A stretch of DNA of 64,000 bases from Thermoactinospora rubra (GTDB lineage Bacteria > Actinomycetota > Actinomycetes > Streptosporangiales > Streptosporangiaceae): the NCBI RefSeq assembly GCF_002093975.1, contig NZ_KZ084331.1, positions 1 through 64,000 on the forward strand, read 5' to 3'. This document shows positions 49,320 to 58,404 of this stretch, piece after piece. How positions within the stretch are numbered: position 1 is the stretch's first letter; the number at the start of each line of letters is the position of its first letter. The notes beneath the pieces were generated by a model. That model saw only the letters and a program-made list of their open reading frames with translations, had not been told where the DNA came from and did not search any database. A program made the translations under genes and the position numbers.

Positions 49320-50332
49320 TGTCCCTCCCCCTCGACCGGGATGTCGGCGGTGACCAGCCAGCCGCCGCCGTGCGGCCCGGCCGTCAGGCTCCCGCCGCGC
49401 GACTCCAGCAGGCGGGCGAGCCCGGGCAGGCCGAACCCGCCGTTGCGTGTGCCCCCGGCGCCGCCGTCGTCAGCCCCGTCATTGGCCACGCGCACCAGCA
49501 GCCGCCGCCCCTCGCGCGCCACCGTGACGGCGACCGCCGTGGCGCGCGGGGCGTGCCGCCTGACGTTGGTCAAGGCCTCGCTCACGACCCGGTAGGCCAG
49601 GGCCGAGGCCTGGCCGGGCACCTCGGCGGCCGGCACGAGGGACAGCTCGACCCGTACGGCGGGCGAGAAGCCGTCGGCCAGCGCCGCGATGCCCTCGATC
49701 CCGGGTCCCGGCTCGTTGAGCAGGTGGACGGTGCGATCGAGCGCGGCCAGCGCGCGCTGGCCGGCCTCCTCGATGCGGCGCAGGGCCTCGGCCACCGGCT
49801 CGGGCAGCGGTCCGGCGATCACCGCGGCCGCCTGGGCCTGCACGAGCATGCCGCTGACGTCGTGGGCGACGAAGTCGTGCAGGTCGCGGGCCAGGGACAG
49901 GCGCTGCAGCCGGGTGGCTTCCGCCACGGCGCGGACCCGCCTGGCATCCAGCGAGCGGAGGTAGAGCCCGACGGCGGCGGCCGCCACCGCGCCGAGCCCC
50001 CAGGCCGCGCAGGCGCCGAACACCAGCGACGGCTGCTCCGGCCAGACCACCTTGAGCAGGACCAGCGCCACCGCCAGGCCGGACAGCCCGCCACCGAGCA
50101 CGGCCCAGCGCGGCGGCGCCAGCCGTACGGCGAGAACGGTCAGCACCAGCAGCGGCGGCGCCTCGGCCACCGGCCAGACCAGCTGCCCGCTCAGCGTCCC
50201 GGTGAGCGGATGGGCGAGGGAGGCCGCGACGGAGGCGGCTCCGGCGACGGCGGCCGCGATCCCGGGGCGGGCACGCGAGAGCAGCACGGCCGCCACGGCA
50301 CAGGCGGCCACCAGCGCCCCGATCCAGCTCAC
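49316..50332 (-). CDS. Sensor histidine kinase (HPK7/NarX-like)
   Basis: A 338-residue membrane kinase. Four hydrophobic segments occupy about residues 1-125. The HisKA_3 box SLARDLHDFVAHDVSGMLVQ carries the phosphorylated His near 155. The C-terminal ATPase region has RRLLVRVANDGADDGG and GFGLPGLARLLESRGGSL. There is no extracellular sensor domain, so it probably senses membrane state or pairs with the membrane protein encoded upstream, whose gene overlaps it by four bases. Confidence 0.92.
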   Translation of the reverse strand: MSWIGALVAACAVAAVLLSRARPGIAAAVAGAASVAASLAHPLTGTLSGQLVWPVAEAPPLLVLTVLAVRLAPPRWAVLGGGLSGLAVALVLLKVVWPEQPSLVFGACAAWGLGAVAAAAVGLYLRSLDARRVRAVAEATRLQRLSLARDLHDFVAHDVSGMLVQAQAAAVIAGPLPEPVAEALRRIEEAGQRALAALDRTVHLLNEPGPGIEGIAALADGFSPAVRVELSLVPAAEVPGQASALAYRVVSEALTNVRRHAPRATAVAVTVAREGRRLLVRVANDGADDGGAGGTRNGGFGLPGLARLLESRGGSLTAGPHGGGWLVTADIPVEGEGQ

Positions 50333-51345
50333 GCCTCGACCCTAGTGCCCGCTTCCGCGGACCTGCGCACGTAGTAGGCGACGGTCGCGGCTCCCAGGGC
50401 CACGCCCCAGACCGGCCAGGTGAGCGAGGGCAGCCACGTGGCCCACATGCTCCAGTCGGCCAGGTCGCGCACGAGCACCAGCCGCCAGTAGGCCAGCCCG
50501 GCCGACAGCACCATGAGCGAGACGATCGAGGCCGGGACGACGGCGAGCATCGGCGGCACGCGCCGGCCCGCCACGAACCACATCCAGCGCGGGAAGACCT
50601 CCCCCCAGCGCTGGACCAGCCCCAGGGTGAGGACGGCGCCGCCGATGCCCATGGCGCTGAGGAACAGCCCGCCCCAGCGCAGCCCCGACTCGTCCAGGAA
50701 GCGCCAGAACTCCTCCGTGACGCCCAGCGGGATGCCCGCGGCCCACGCCAGGCGGCTGACGTCGTAGCAGGCCGGGATGGCCGCCGCCACGACGACCGCC
50801 CACCGCCCCCAGCGGCGGGCCCGCTCCGGGTCGGCCCACCGCCCCCGTACGGCGCGGCCGCGAAGCGCCGACAGCGCCGCCAGCCCCCACAGCAGCCCGC
50901 CGAGCAGCAGGACGAGCAGGTTGATCCGCGACCACGGAACCAGCTCGCCCAGCGGCTGGCCGCCGGGCACGCCGGTGAAGGCCCACACCAGCAGCAGCGG
51001 CGCGTAGGCCACCACCATGAGCACCCTCATGTCGGGCAGCACGACGGTCAGCGCGAGGGCGGCCGGCCAGGCGAAGGCCAGCAGGGCGGTACGGCCCCGC
51101 CGCGCCCCGAGGCCGATGGCCAGGCCGGCGGCGGCGCCGGCCAGGCCGAGGACGGCGATGACCGGCCCGGCCGCCTCGGGAGTCGCCTCGCCCAGCAGCG
51201 AGGCGCCGGGTTCCCAGTCGGGGTCGTGCCGGCCGAAGGGGAAGCCGGCGCCGCCGAGCGCCCAGTACAGGCCGAGCAGGCCGTAGGTCAGCGACCAGAG
51301 CGCGGCCGCGTGGCCGGCCCATCGGCCGGGAAGCTTGATCGTCAT
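50329..51345 (-). CDS. Polytopic membrane protein associated with the two-component system
   Basis: A 338-residue protein with about eight membrane segments, for example AAALWSLTYGLLGLYWALGG near the N-terminus and AGPVIAVLGLAGAAAGLAIG. The aromatic-rich loops (FPFGRHDPDWEP, RWMWFVAGRR) are characteristic. I recognise no named family. The ATG at 51345 starts the first helix; codons farther upstream are Pro/Arg-rich. As first gene of the operon with the kinase and regulator, it may be the sensed or regulated component. Confidence 0.75.
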   Translation of the reverse strand: MTIKLPGRWAGHAAALWSLTYGLLGLYWALGGAGFPFGRHDPDWEPGASLLGEATPEAAGPVIAVLGLAGAAAGLAIGLGARRGRTALLAFAWPAALALTVVLPDMRVLMVVAYAPLLLVWAFTGVPGGQPLGELVPWSRINLLVLLLGGLLWGLAALSALRGRAVRGRWADPERARRWGRWAVVVAAAIPACYDVSRLAWAAGIPLGVTEEFWRFLDESGLRWGGLFLSAMGIGGAVLTLGLVQRWGEVFPRWMWFVAGRRVPPMLAVVPASIVSLMVLSAGLAYWRLVLVRDLADWSMWATWLPSLTWPVWGVALGAATVAYYVRRSAEAGTRVEA

Positions 51346-51716
51346 GGGTTCAGCCTGGCGGCCGGGCGGCGCCGCGCCCATCTGCCGTTCGGCGTATCCT
51401 CCCGCGAGCCGGGCGGCCGGCCTCCGCCGTTCGGGGGAGTCGGGAGAGGAGGCATGCGGCCCGATGAGCGCCGCCACCAAGGGGCCGCCTCCGCCATACG
51501 GGAGAGGACCCTGTGGGGCCGGGCGCATCACTGGTAGCGTGAACCCGGCGCCGTCCCGCGCCCAACCCTCTGACCGCGCGCCCACGCCGCGCGGCACCGC
51601 GGGGGCAAAGGGGATCGATGTCCTCGGGGCGATCGTCCGGTCGTGTCCGTTGTCCTCCCTCACGGCGGGTCGTGCGAGGAGCGTGGGTCCGGCACGAGGC
51701 CGCCGCGGAGCCGACG
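51346..51716. other. Divergent intergenic region
   Basis: This 371-base gap separates the two-component operon from the BtrH-like gene on the other strand. Open frames crossing it are low-complexity Arg/Pro/Gly frames. A TAGCGT -10-like hexamer is present near 51535, but no clear promoter pair, repeat or RNA gene was seen. Confidence 0.5.
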
Positions 51717-52715
51717 ATGACCGAGCACAAGCACCTCAAGCGCCGCGTCCGCGAACGCATGGCCAAGACCGGCGAGTCCTACACCGCCGCGCTGCGCCAC
51801 CTGACCGGGCCGCGCCGGCCGTACCATCACCACGAGTCCGCCCTGCTGCGCCGGCTGCTGGGCGGCGCGTACTCCGAAGCCCTGCTGCTCGGGCTCGGCG
51901 GCGGCGTCGGGTTCATGTACTTCGTGTTCGAGTACTCCGGCCGGCCGCCGATCCTCACCGTCGTGGCGCAGGCGCACCCGGCGCCCATGATCCCGCTCGC
52001 GCTGTCGCGGCTGCGGATCCCGTTCGAGGTCGTGCAGACCGGCTCGCCGCGGGTCGCCGAGCGCAACCTGCGCGAGGCGCTCGCCGCGGGGCCGGTGGTG
52101 TGCCGGGTGGGGCGCTACCAGCTGCCGTGGCGGCCGGACCTGCCCTTCCCCGACCCCGTCGACGTCGCCGTGACCGCCATCGAGGGCGATCGGGTCACGC
52201 TGGACGACGACGGGCCGAGGGAGCTGCCGCTCGCGGACTTCATGGCCGCCTGGTCGCGGGTGAGGAAGGAACGGCACACGCTCATCCGGATCACCGGAGG
52301 ACCCGAGGGGGAGCCCGACGTCGCCGGGGCCATCGCCGACACCGCCGCCAAGCTGACCGGCCCGGTGCTGGGCAACGCTTTCGACGTCAACTTCGGGCTG
52401 TCGGGCATGCGGAAGCTGGCCGCGCAGATCCCGTCATGGGACCGGCGCTGGGAGGACCTGGCCGTGCCGTTGCGGCGGCTGCACGAATGCCTGGAGGTGG
52501 AGTACACGACGCCGGGCGCGACCCGGCCGCTGTACGCCGACTTCCTGGCCGAGGTGGGCAGGCCCGACGGGCTCTACCGCGCGGCGGGAGAGCAGTGGTC
52601 GCGGGTGGCGGCCGCGGCCCTGGCGACGGCGCCGCTCGGCGAGATCGCCCGGCTGGTCGGGCATGCCGTACAGCTGGAGGAACGGGCGGTGGCGGAGCTG
52701 GCCGGCGTCAGTTGA
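51717..52715 (+). CDS. BtrH N-terminal/DUF4872-like protein
   Basis: A 332-residue protein. Residues about 30-175 resemble the BtrH N-terminal domain, a papain-like fold used in butirosin acyl transfer and in related orphan proteins: YHHHESALLRRLLGGAYSEA, then LLLGLGGGVGFMYFVFEY. The C-terminal half (about 180-330) is helical DUF4872-like, with TAAKLTGPVLGNAFDVNFGL and WSRVAAAALATAPLGEIARL. The first 20 residues (MTEHKHLKRRVRERMAKTGE) are a basic helix like that of many actinobacterial small proteins. No biosynthetic cluster surrounds it, so the substrate is unknown. Confidence 0.7.
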   Translation: MTEHKHLKRRVRERMAKTGESYTAALRHLTGPRRPYHHHESALLRRLLGGAYSEALLLGLGGGVGFMYFVFEYSGRPPILTVVAQAHPAPMIPLALSRLRIPFEVVQTGSPRVAERNLREALAAGPVVCRVGRYQLPWRPDLPFPDPVDVAVTAIEGDRVTLDDDGPRELPLADFMAAWSRVRKERHTLIRITGGPEGEPDVAGAIADTAAKLTGPVLGNAFDVNFGLSGMRKLAAQIPSWDRRWEDLAVPLRRLHECLEVEYTTPGATRPLYADFLAEVGRPDGLYRAAGEQWSRVAAAALATAPLGEIARLVGHAVQLEERAVAELAGVS

Positions 52716-53214
52716 CGCAGTCCTGCTTGTCGAGCCCGAGGATCAGCTGCTTCAGGACGCCCTTCCTGGAGGGGAAGAAGGCGTAGTAGGCCTTGCCGTT
52801 GCCGGGCACCGCGACGTACGGGATGCCGCCCGGGGAGGTCTTCAGCTTGGGGTAGGCCTTCTTGACCTGCTTCATGGTGGAGCCGATCCCGATGCCCTCG
52901 GGGGTCTTGACGCCCTCGGGCGCGCCGATCACGGCCACGCCGTGCTTCTTGGAGATGTACAGCCCCACGCTGTTCTTGCCGGTGGGGTGCGCCTTCAGGT
53001 CCCAGCCCGAGCAGGAGCCCTCACCGGCGGGCATCTTGAGCACGACCTTCCCCGTGGCCCTGGCCCGCTTCGCGCTCATCCCCAGCTTGACCTTGCCGTA
53101 GCCGTACGGCCCGAGCGTGGGCTTGGCGGCCTGCGCGAGCGCGGGCGGGCCGGCGGCCACCAGCGTTCCCGCGGCCAGTCCCCCGGCCAGGACGACGACG
53201 AGCAGCTTCCTCAT
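52708..53214 (-). CDS. Secreted protein of unknown function
   Basis: A 168-residue exported protein. The signal peptide is about 1-27 (LLVVVLAGGLAAGTLVAAGP, ending ALAQA). The mature part is Gly/Lys-rich with LGPYGYGKVKLGMSAKRARA, two to three cysteines (CSGWDL, DKQDCVN) and GIGIGSTMKQVKKAYPKLKT. The pattern 'G-x-x-x-LGM(S/T)xxxA' occurs twice (LGMSAKRA, IGSTMKQV), indicating a tandem domain like that of BamE/SmpA-like or DUF-type envelope proteins. The internal ATG at 53214 begins the signal peptide. It overlaps the BtrH-like gene end by eight bases. Confidence 0.72.
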   Translation of the reverse strand: MRKLLVVVLAGGLAAGTLVAAGPPALAQAAKPTLGPYGYGKVKLGMSAKRARATGKVVLKMPAGEGSCSGWDLKAHPTGKNSVGLYISKKHGVAVIGAPEGVKTPEGIGIGSTMKQVKKAYPKLKTSPGGIPYVAVPGNGKAYYAFFPSRKGVLKQLILGLDKQDCVN

Positions 53215-53278
53215 GGTGTTCCCCCTTGTCGTGTGCCGTCCCCTGATTGGAGTGCCCGCTCCATCGAAAGGTTCTGCC

Positions 53279-53926
53279 ATGCGCCACAATCACGGCATGA
53301 TCCTGGATGGACGACAGGCGGCCGTGCTGGCGTTGCACTGGCAGGTCAACGTGATCAAGCCGGAGGGCTTCTTCGGCGGCATGCTCGCCGAGCCCGTGGC
53401 CCGCAGCGGCGTGGTGGAGCGGGCCGTACGGTTCCACGACGCGGTCGCGGCGTTGGGCGTTCCCGTGGTCTTCACCCGCTTCACCGTGCCGGAGGGCGAG
53501 GGGGCGCTGGTGCGCAACACCGGCTTCATGCGGGCCGTCGGCGACGCCCAGGAGGCCTTCCGCCCCGGCGCTCCGGGCACGCAGATCATCCCCGAGATGC
53601 GGGAGCAGGCCGATCGCGGTCACGTGGTGGACAACCAGCGGCTGTCCGGCCTGACGGCCAGCGGGCTGCCCGAGTGGCTGGCCGGGCGCGGCGTCACCAC
53701 GTTGCTGGTGACCGGCGTGGCGACCAACCTGACCGTCGAGCAGACCGCGCGCAACGGCACCGACCTCGGGTTCACCGTCTACACGATCCGGGACTGCGTG
53801 GCCGCCGCCGACGAGGGCGTCCACGCCGCGTCGCTGGCCAACCTGGAGCTGGCCACGGCCGGATGCCTGACGGCCGAGGAGGCGCTGGCCGCGCTCGCGG
53901 GAGAAGGAGCCGGTCACCACGGTTGA
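53279..53926 (+). CDS. Isochorismatase-fold protein lacking the usual catalytic residues
   Basis: A 215-residue protein of the cysteine-hydrolase/isochorismatase fold: LRNTGFM-type loops, RGVTTLLVTGVATNLTVEQT and DLGFTVYTIRDCVAAADEGV. The N-terminal strand that normally ends in an Asp (IDMQ) reads LALHWQVNV, and the nucleophile position (GVCT) reads GVATN. The Asp and Cys of the catalytic triad are therefore absent. It could be a non-Cys isochorismatase variant or a binding protein. AAAGG lies eight bases before the ATG at 53279; an internal ATG at 53297 is also possible. Confidence 0.78.
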   Translation: MRHNHGMILDGRQAAVLALHWQVNVIKPEGFFGGMLAEPVARSGVVERAVRFHDAVAALGVPVVFTRFTVPEGEGALVRNTGFMRAVGDAQEAFRPGAPGTQIIPEMREQADRGHVVDNQRLSGLTASGLPEWLAGRGVTTLLVTGVATNLTVEQTARNGTDLGFTVYTIRDCVAAADEGVHAASLANLELATAGCLTAEEALAALAGEGAGHHG

Positions 53927-53963
53927 CAAGGCGTAAATAGTTCCACAGGGGTACAAGGCCGAC

Positions 53964-56900
53964 ATGCTATTCGGTCTGTCCCTCCCACGGCTGCCAGGGC
54001 AGGATCTCGTGGCGGCCCCGCTGAAGTGGGCCGCCGGCACGGCCGCCGAGGCGCCCAAGCGGGCGGTGTCCACCCTCGCCGGCTTGACGGGCCTGCGGCG
54101 ATCCACCTGGAGCTACCCCGGGCGGATCCACCTGGAGCTGCGCTGCCCGATCATCGCGGACCAGGCGGACGCGATCGAGTCCGCCCTGTCCGTGCATCCG
54201 TCCGTCAAGTGGGCGCGGGTCAACCTGCCGATCAAGCGCGTGATCGTCGAGGTGCACGACCCTGCCCCGCCGGTCGAGGATCTCGTCGCCATCCTCGAGG
54301 AGGCCGAGCGGGCCGCCGTGGAGAAGAGCCCGGCCGTCACTGAGGGCACGCCGGGCGGGCCGCCGGCCGCGCTCGTCCTGGCCGCCGACGCCGTCGGGCT
54401 CGCGGTGACCGGCGTGGAGCGGCTCGTCCGCCGGGCTCCCCTGCCCCCGGCGGCGGCGGCCACGGCCGCCTATCTGAGCGGGGTGCCGCAGCTGCGCAAG
54501 GTGCTGGACGACGCGATCCCCGCGTGCCGGTCGTGGATGCCCATGATCAACAGCACGATCCAGACGCTGGCGCCCGGCGGCACCGGCCTGGCCATCGACA
54601 TGGTGCAGCGGGTGCTGCAGGTCCGCCAGGCGCACCTGCAGGGCCAGGTGTGGGAGCGCAAGGAGCCGGAGCTGACGGGCACCCCGGAACGCGCCGAAGC
54701 CAGGGTGCAGCCGCCCGACCGGCCGCGGCGCATGCCCGCCGGCCCGATCGAACGGCACGCCGACAGCGTGCTGTCCGGCGGCGCGATCGGCTCGCTCGCG
54801 GGCAGCGTGCTGACCGGCGACATGCACCGCGGCCTGGAGGTCGCCCTGGCCGGGCTGCCCAAGGCGGCCTCGGTGGGACGGGATGCCTTCGCCACCGAGC
54901 TCGGAGCGCTGCTGTCCCAGCGGGGCGTGGTCATCACCGATCCCCGGGTGCTGGGCGTGCTGGACAGGGTCGACACCCTGGTGCTGGACCGCGACGCGCT
55001 GCTGTCCGGCGACCTGGCGATCGGGGAGGTGGCCGCCGCGCCCAAAGCCGACCAGGAACAGGTCGCCATCCGGGTCCACGCGCTGTTCACGCGGTCCGCG
55101 CCCGAGGAGGCGCACACGGACGGCGACTGGGCGCTCGGCCCCTACGATGAGATCCCGCGCAAGGGCTGGGCGGGCAAACGCCACCGCGACCGCTTCCTCC
55201 GGGAGGGCTCCGCCGTCCACGTGCTGGCCTTGACCCGCCGCGAGCAGCTGCAGGCCGTCGTCGCGGTCGTCCGGCACCAGGCGCCGCAGGCGCACGCCCT
55301 CACCGTCGCGGCCCGCCAGGCCCGGCTGCGGCCGGTCATGCACGACGGCGACGGCGACCTGGCCGAGAAGGTGCGCCGGCTGCAGCACGAGGGAGCCGTG
55401 GTCCTCCTGCTGTCGCGCGACCGGGAGGCGCTCGCCGCGGCGGACTGCTCGATCGGCGTGACCGGCGCCGACGGCACCCCGCCCTGGGGCGCCGACCTGC
55501 TCGTGGGCGATGACCTGACCACGGCGGCCCTGATCGTGCAGGCCGTACGCGCCGCCAAGGCCGTCAGCGAGCGCGGCGTGACGCTGGCCAAGGCGGGCAC
55601 CGGCGTGGCCGTGATCTACGGGCTGACCGACAGGATGAGCCGGGCCACCGGCCACGTGCTGTCCGCCGTGAACGGCGTGGCCGCCCTGTCGCTGGCGCAG
55701 GGCGCCTGGGAGGCCCACCAGTGCCTGCGGCGCCCGACCGCTCCCCCGTTGCCGGTCACGCCCTGGCACGCGATGCCGGGAGAGCGGGTGCTGGCCGTCC
55801 TGGAGTCGCAGGAGGGCGGGCTCACGACGGAGGAGGCGAAGCGGCGCCGCAGGGAACGGCGGCGGACGGCCTCCACCTGGGCGACGCTGGCCCGCGGGGT
55901 GGGCGCCGAGCTGGCCAACCCGTTCACGCCCATCCTGGCCGCGGGCGCGGTGGGCTCGGCCATCCTCGGCTCGGCCGTCGACGCCACCCTCGTGCTCGGC
56001 GTCATGGGCGTGTCGGCCCTGGTGGGCGGCGTGCAGCGGACGGCCACGGCCGCGACGCTGGAGGAGCTGACCGCCCAGACGAAGGTGTGCGTCCGCGTGC
56101 TGCGCGACGGCGAGGAACGCCCGCTGGAGGCCGCGGACCTGGTGCCCGGCGACGTCATCCTGCTCGACACCGGCGACGTCGTCCCCGCCGACTGCCGCAT
56201 CCTGCGGGCCGAGAACCTGGAGGCGGACGAGTCGTCGCTGACCGGCGAGTCGCTTCCGGTCGGCAAGACCGGCCGGCCGGTGCTCGCCCACCACGTCGCC
56301 GAGCGCGCCTCCATGCTGTATGAGGGAACCACCGTCGCGGCGGGCAACGCCACCGCTGTCGTGGTCGCCGTGGGCGACGCCACCGAGACGGGACGCGCGA
56401 TGGCCGCCACCGCCGGCGCGGAGCGCGTGAGCGGCGTGGAGGAACGGCTCGCGGCCATCACCCGCACGACCACGCCGATCGCCATCGGCTCGGCGCTCGG
56501 CGTCACGCTGTCCGGCCTGGTGCGCGGCAGGCAGCTCCGCGAGACCCTCGGCGAGGGCGTCAACCTCGCGGTCGCCTCGGTGCCCGAAGGGCTTCCGCTG
56601 CTGGTCAGCGCCGCCCAGCTCGCGGCCACCCGGCGGCTGGCGGCCCGCGGCGTCCACGCCCGCAACCCGGGCACCATCGAGACGCTGGGCCGCGTCGACG
56701 TGCTGTGCTTCGACAAGACGGGGACGCTGACCGAGGGCCGCATCCAGCTCGCCAGGGTGGCGGACGCCGCGCACGACCGCGACGCCGGCCACCTCGACGA
56801 CGACCTGCGCCACGTGCTCGCCGCGGCCCTGCGCGCGACGCCGCACTCGGTCAACGGCGACTACAGCCACCTCACCGACGAGGCGGTCGGCAAGGGCGCG

Positions 56901-58289
56901 GCCGACCTGGGCGTCTCGCGCGCCACCGACGCCGATTCCTGGGAGGAGATCACCTCGCTGCTGTTCGAGTCCTCCCGCGGCTACCACGCCACGCTGGGCC
57001 GCTGCGGCGGGAAGCGGCTGCTCAGCGTCAAGGGCGCCCCCGAGGTCGTCCTGCCGCGCTGCGCCGGGCTCGACGGCGACCGCAGGGCCCGCGTCGAGGC
57101 CCGCATCGACCGGCTGACCTCCTCCGGCCATCGCGTCCTCGCCGTGGCCGAACGGACCATGGGCGACACCGACCGGCTCGACGACGAGGACGTCCACGAC
57201 CTGGAGTTCACCGGCCTGGTCGGGCTCGCCGACGTGGTGCGCGACACCGCGGTGTCCGCCGTGGCCGCGCTGCGCAACGCCGGCGTGCAGATCGTCATGC
57301 TCACCGGCGACCATCCCGGTACGGCCGGCAGCATCGCCAGGCACGTGACCGACGAGACCGACCTGCACGTCATCACCGGCCCCGACATCGACGCCATGGA
57401 CGACGCGCGGCTGGACGAGGCGCTTCCCGGCGTCGACGTGGTCGCCCGCTGCACGCCGAGCCACAAGGTGCGGGTGGTCTCGTCCTTCCAGCGGCTCGGC
57501 AAGGTCGTCGCGATGGCCGGCGACGGCTCCAACGACGCCGCCGGCATCCGGCTGGCCGACATCGGCATCGCGCTGGGTCCCGGCGCGACGCCCGCCGCCC
57601 AGGCCGCGGCCGACCTCGTCGTGGCCGACGAGAGCCTGGAGACGATCATCTCGACGCTGGTCGAGGGGCGGGCCATGTGGGCGTCGGTACGGCAGGCGCT
57701 GGGCATCCTCGTGGGCGGCAACCTCGGCGAGATCGGCTTCACCCTGCTCGGCTCGCTGGCCACCGGCCGCTCCCCGCTGTCGGCCCGGCAGCTGCTGCTG
57801 GTCAACATGCTCACCGACCTGGCTCCCGCGCTGGCCATCGCCGTGCGCGCACCGTCGCAGGACCACGCGGCGGCGCTGCTCGACGAGGGGCCGGAGTCCT
57901 CGCTCGGCACGCCCCTCACCCGCGACATCGTCCGGCGGGCGGTCTTCACCACCGCCGGGGCCGGAACGGGCTGGGCGCTCGCCCGGCTGACCGGGCGCGA
58001 GGCGCGCGCCCGCACCGTCGGGCTGGTCGCCCTGGTGGGCACCCAGCTCGCCCAGACGCTGGCGACCGGCGGGTCCAGCCGCTCGGTGCTGCTCAGCTCG
58101 CTGGGGTCGGCGGCCGTGCTGGCGGCGGTGGTGCAGGTGCCGGGGGTGAGCCAGTTCTTCGGCTGCGTGCCGCTGGGCCCGGTGGCCTGGGGCACGGCCC
58201 TGGCGGCCGTCGCGGCAGCCGTACTCGCCGAACGGTTCGTCCCGCTGGAGCGGCTGCGCCTGGAGTCGGTTCCCTGGTTCAAGGACTGA
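53964..58289 (+). CDS. Giant CtpI-like P-type cation-transporting ATPase
   Basis: A 1441-residue protein. Residues about 50-110 resemble a ferredoxin-like heavy-metal domain without its CxxC motif. Residues about 240-520 look like a decayed P-type ATPase half in which the phosphorylation site reads [11 protein letters not shown] (near 340). The working half follows: TGES phosphatase loop ([17 protein letters not shown], about 755), PEGL in membrane helix 4 ([15 protein letters not shown], about 873), phosphorylated Asp in [12 protein letters not shown] (near 917), and the hinge [19 protein letters not shown]. The layout matches mycobacterial CtpI; the transported ion is unknown. The ATG lies ten bases after a GGGTAC hexamer. 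Confidence 0.9.
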   Translation: MLFGLSLPRLPGQDLVAAPLKWAAGTAAEAPKRAVSTLAGLTGLRRSTWSYPGRIHLELRCPIIADQADAIESALSVHPSVKWARVNLPIKRVIVEVHDPAPPVEDLVAILEEAERAAVEKSPAVTEGTPGGPPAALVLAADAVGLAVTGVERLVRRAPLPPAAAATAAYLSGVPQLRKVLDDAIPACRSWMPMINSTIQTLAPGGTGLAIDMVQRVLQVRQAHLQGQVWERKEPELTGTPERAEARVQPPDRPRRMPAGPIERHADSVLSGGAIGSLAGSVLTGDMHRGLEVALAGLPKAASVGRDAFATELGALLSQRGVVITDPRVLGVLDRVDTLVLDRDALLSGDLAIGEVAAAPKADQEQVAIRVHALFTRSAPEEAHTDGDWALGPYDEIPRKGWAGKRHRDRFLREGSAVHVLALTRREQLQAVVAVVRHQAPQAHALTVAARQARLRPVMHDGDGDLAEKVRRLQHEGAVVLLLSRDREALAAADCSIGVTGADGTPPWGADLLVGDDLTTAALIVQAVRAAKAVSERGVTLAKAGTGVAVIYGLTDRMSRATGHVLSAVNGVAALSLAQGAWEAHQCLRRPTAPPLPVTPWHAMPGERVLAVLESQEGGLTTEEAKRRRRERRRTASTWATLARGVGAELANPFTPILAAGAVGSAILGSAVDATLVLGVMGVSALVGGVQRTATAATLEELTAQTKVCVRVLRDGEERPLEAADLVPGDVILLDTGDVVPADCRILRAENLEADESSLTGESLPVGKTGRPVLAHHVAERASMLYEGTTVAAGNATAVVVAVGDATETGRAMAATAGAERVSGVEERLAAITRTTTPIAIGSALGVTLSGLVRGRQLRETLGEGVNLAVASVPEGLPLLVSAAQLAATRRLAARGVHARNPGTIETLGRVDVLCFDKTGTLTEGRIQLARVADAAHDRDAGHLDDDLRHVLAAALRATPHSVNGDYSHLTDEAVGKGAADLGVSRATDADSWEEITSLLFESSRGYHATLGRCGGKRLLSVKGAPEVVLPRCAGLDGDRRARVEARIDRLTSSGHRVLAVAERTMGDTDRLDDEDVHDLEFTGLVGLADVVRDTAVSAVAALRNAGVQIVMLTGDHPGTAGSIARHVTDETDLHVITGPDIDAMDDARLDEALPGVDVVARCTPSHKVRVVSSFQRLGKVVAMAGDGSNDAAGIRLADIGIALGPGATPAAQAAADLVVADESLETIISTLVEGRAMWASVRQALGILVGGNLGEIGFTLLGSLATGRSPLSARQLLLVNMLTDLAPALAIAVRAPSQDHAAALLDEGPESSLGTPLTRDIVRRAVFTTAGAGTGWALARLTGREARARTVGLVALVGTQLAQTLATGGSSRSVLLSSLGSAAVLAAVVQVPGVSQFFGCVPLGPVAWGTALAAVAAAVLAERFVPLERLRLESVPWFKD

Positions 58290-58300
58290 GCCGGCGGATC

Positions 58301-58319
58301 GGCCCCGCGACATGGGGCC
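58301..58319 (+). terminator. Weak hairpin after the P-type ATPase gene
   Basis: GGCCCC and GGGGCC (58301-58306, 58314-58319) pair around a seven-base loop, 12 bases after the stop. There is no T-run, so termination would be inefficient or factor-dependent. Confidence 0.35.
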
Positions 58320-58342
58320 ATGCGCCGGATTTGTCCCATTCC

Positions 58343-58366
58343 GTGTATCCGGCGCCAGGGGGGTAC
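58343..58366 (+). promoter_or_regulatory. Candidate stress-sigma (SigB/SigF-type) promoter of the catalase gene
   Basis: GTGT (58343-58346), a 14-base spacer and GGGTAC (58361-58366) match the actinobacterial SigB/SigF-type consensus GTTT-N14..16-GGGTAT/C. It lies 39 bases before the catalase start. Stress control of a catalase would make sense. Confidence 0.5.
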
Positions 58367-58404
58367 GAGCCGTATTCGGCCGAAAACCGCGAAGGGGATC
58401 CGAT

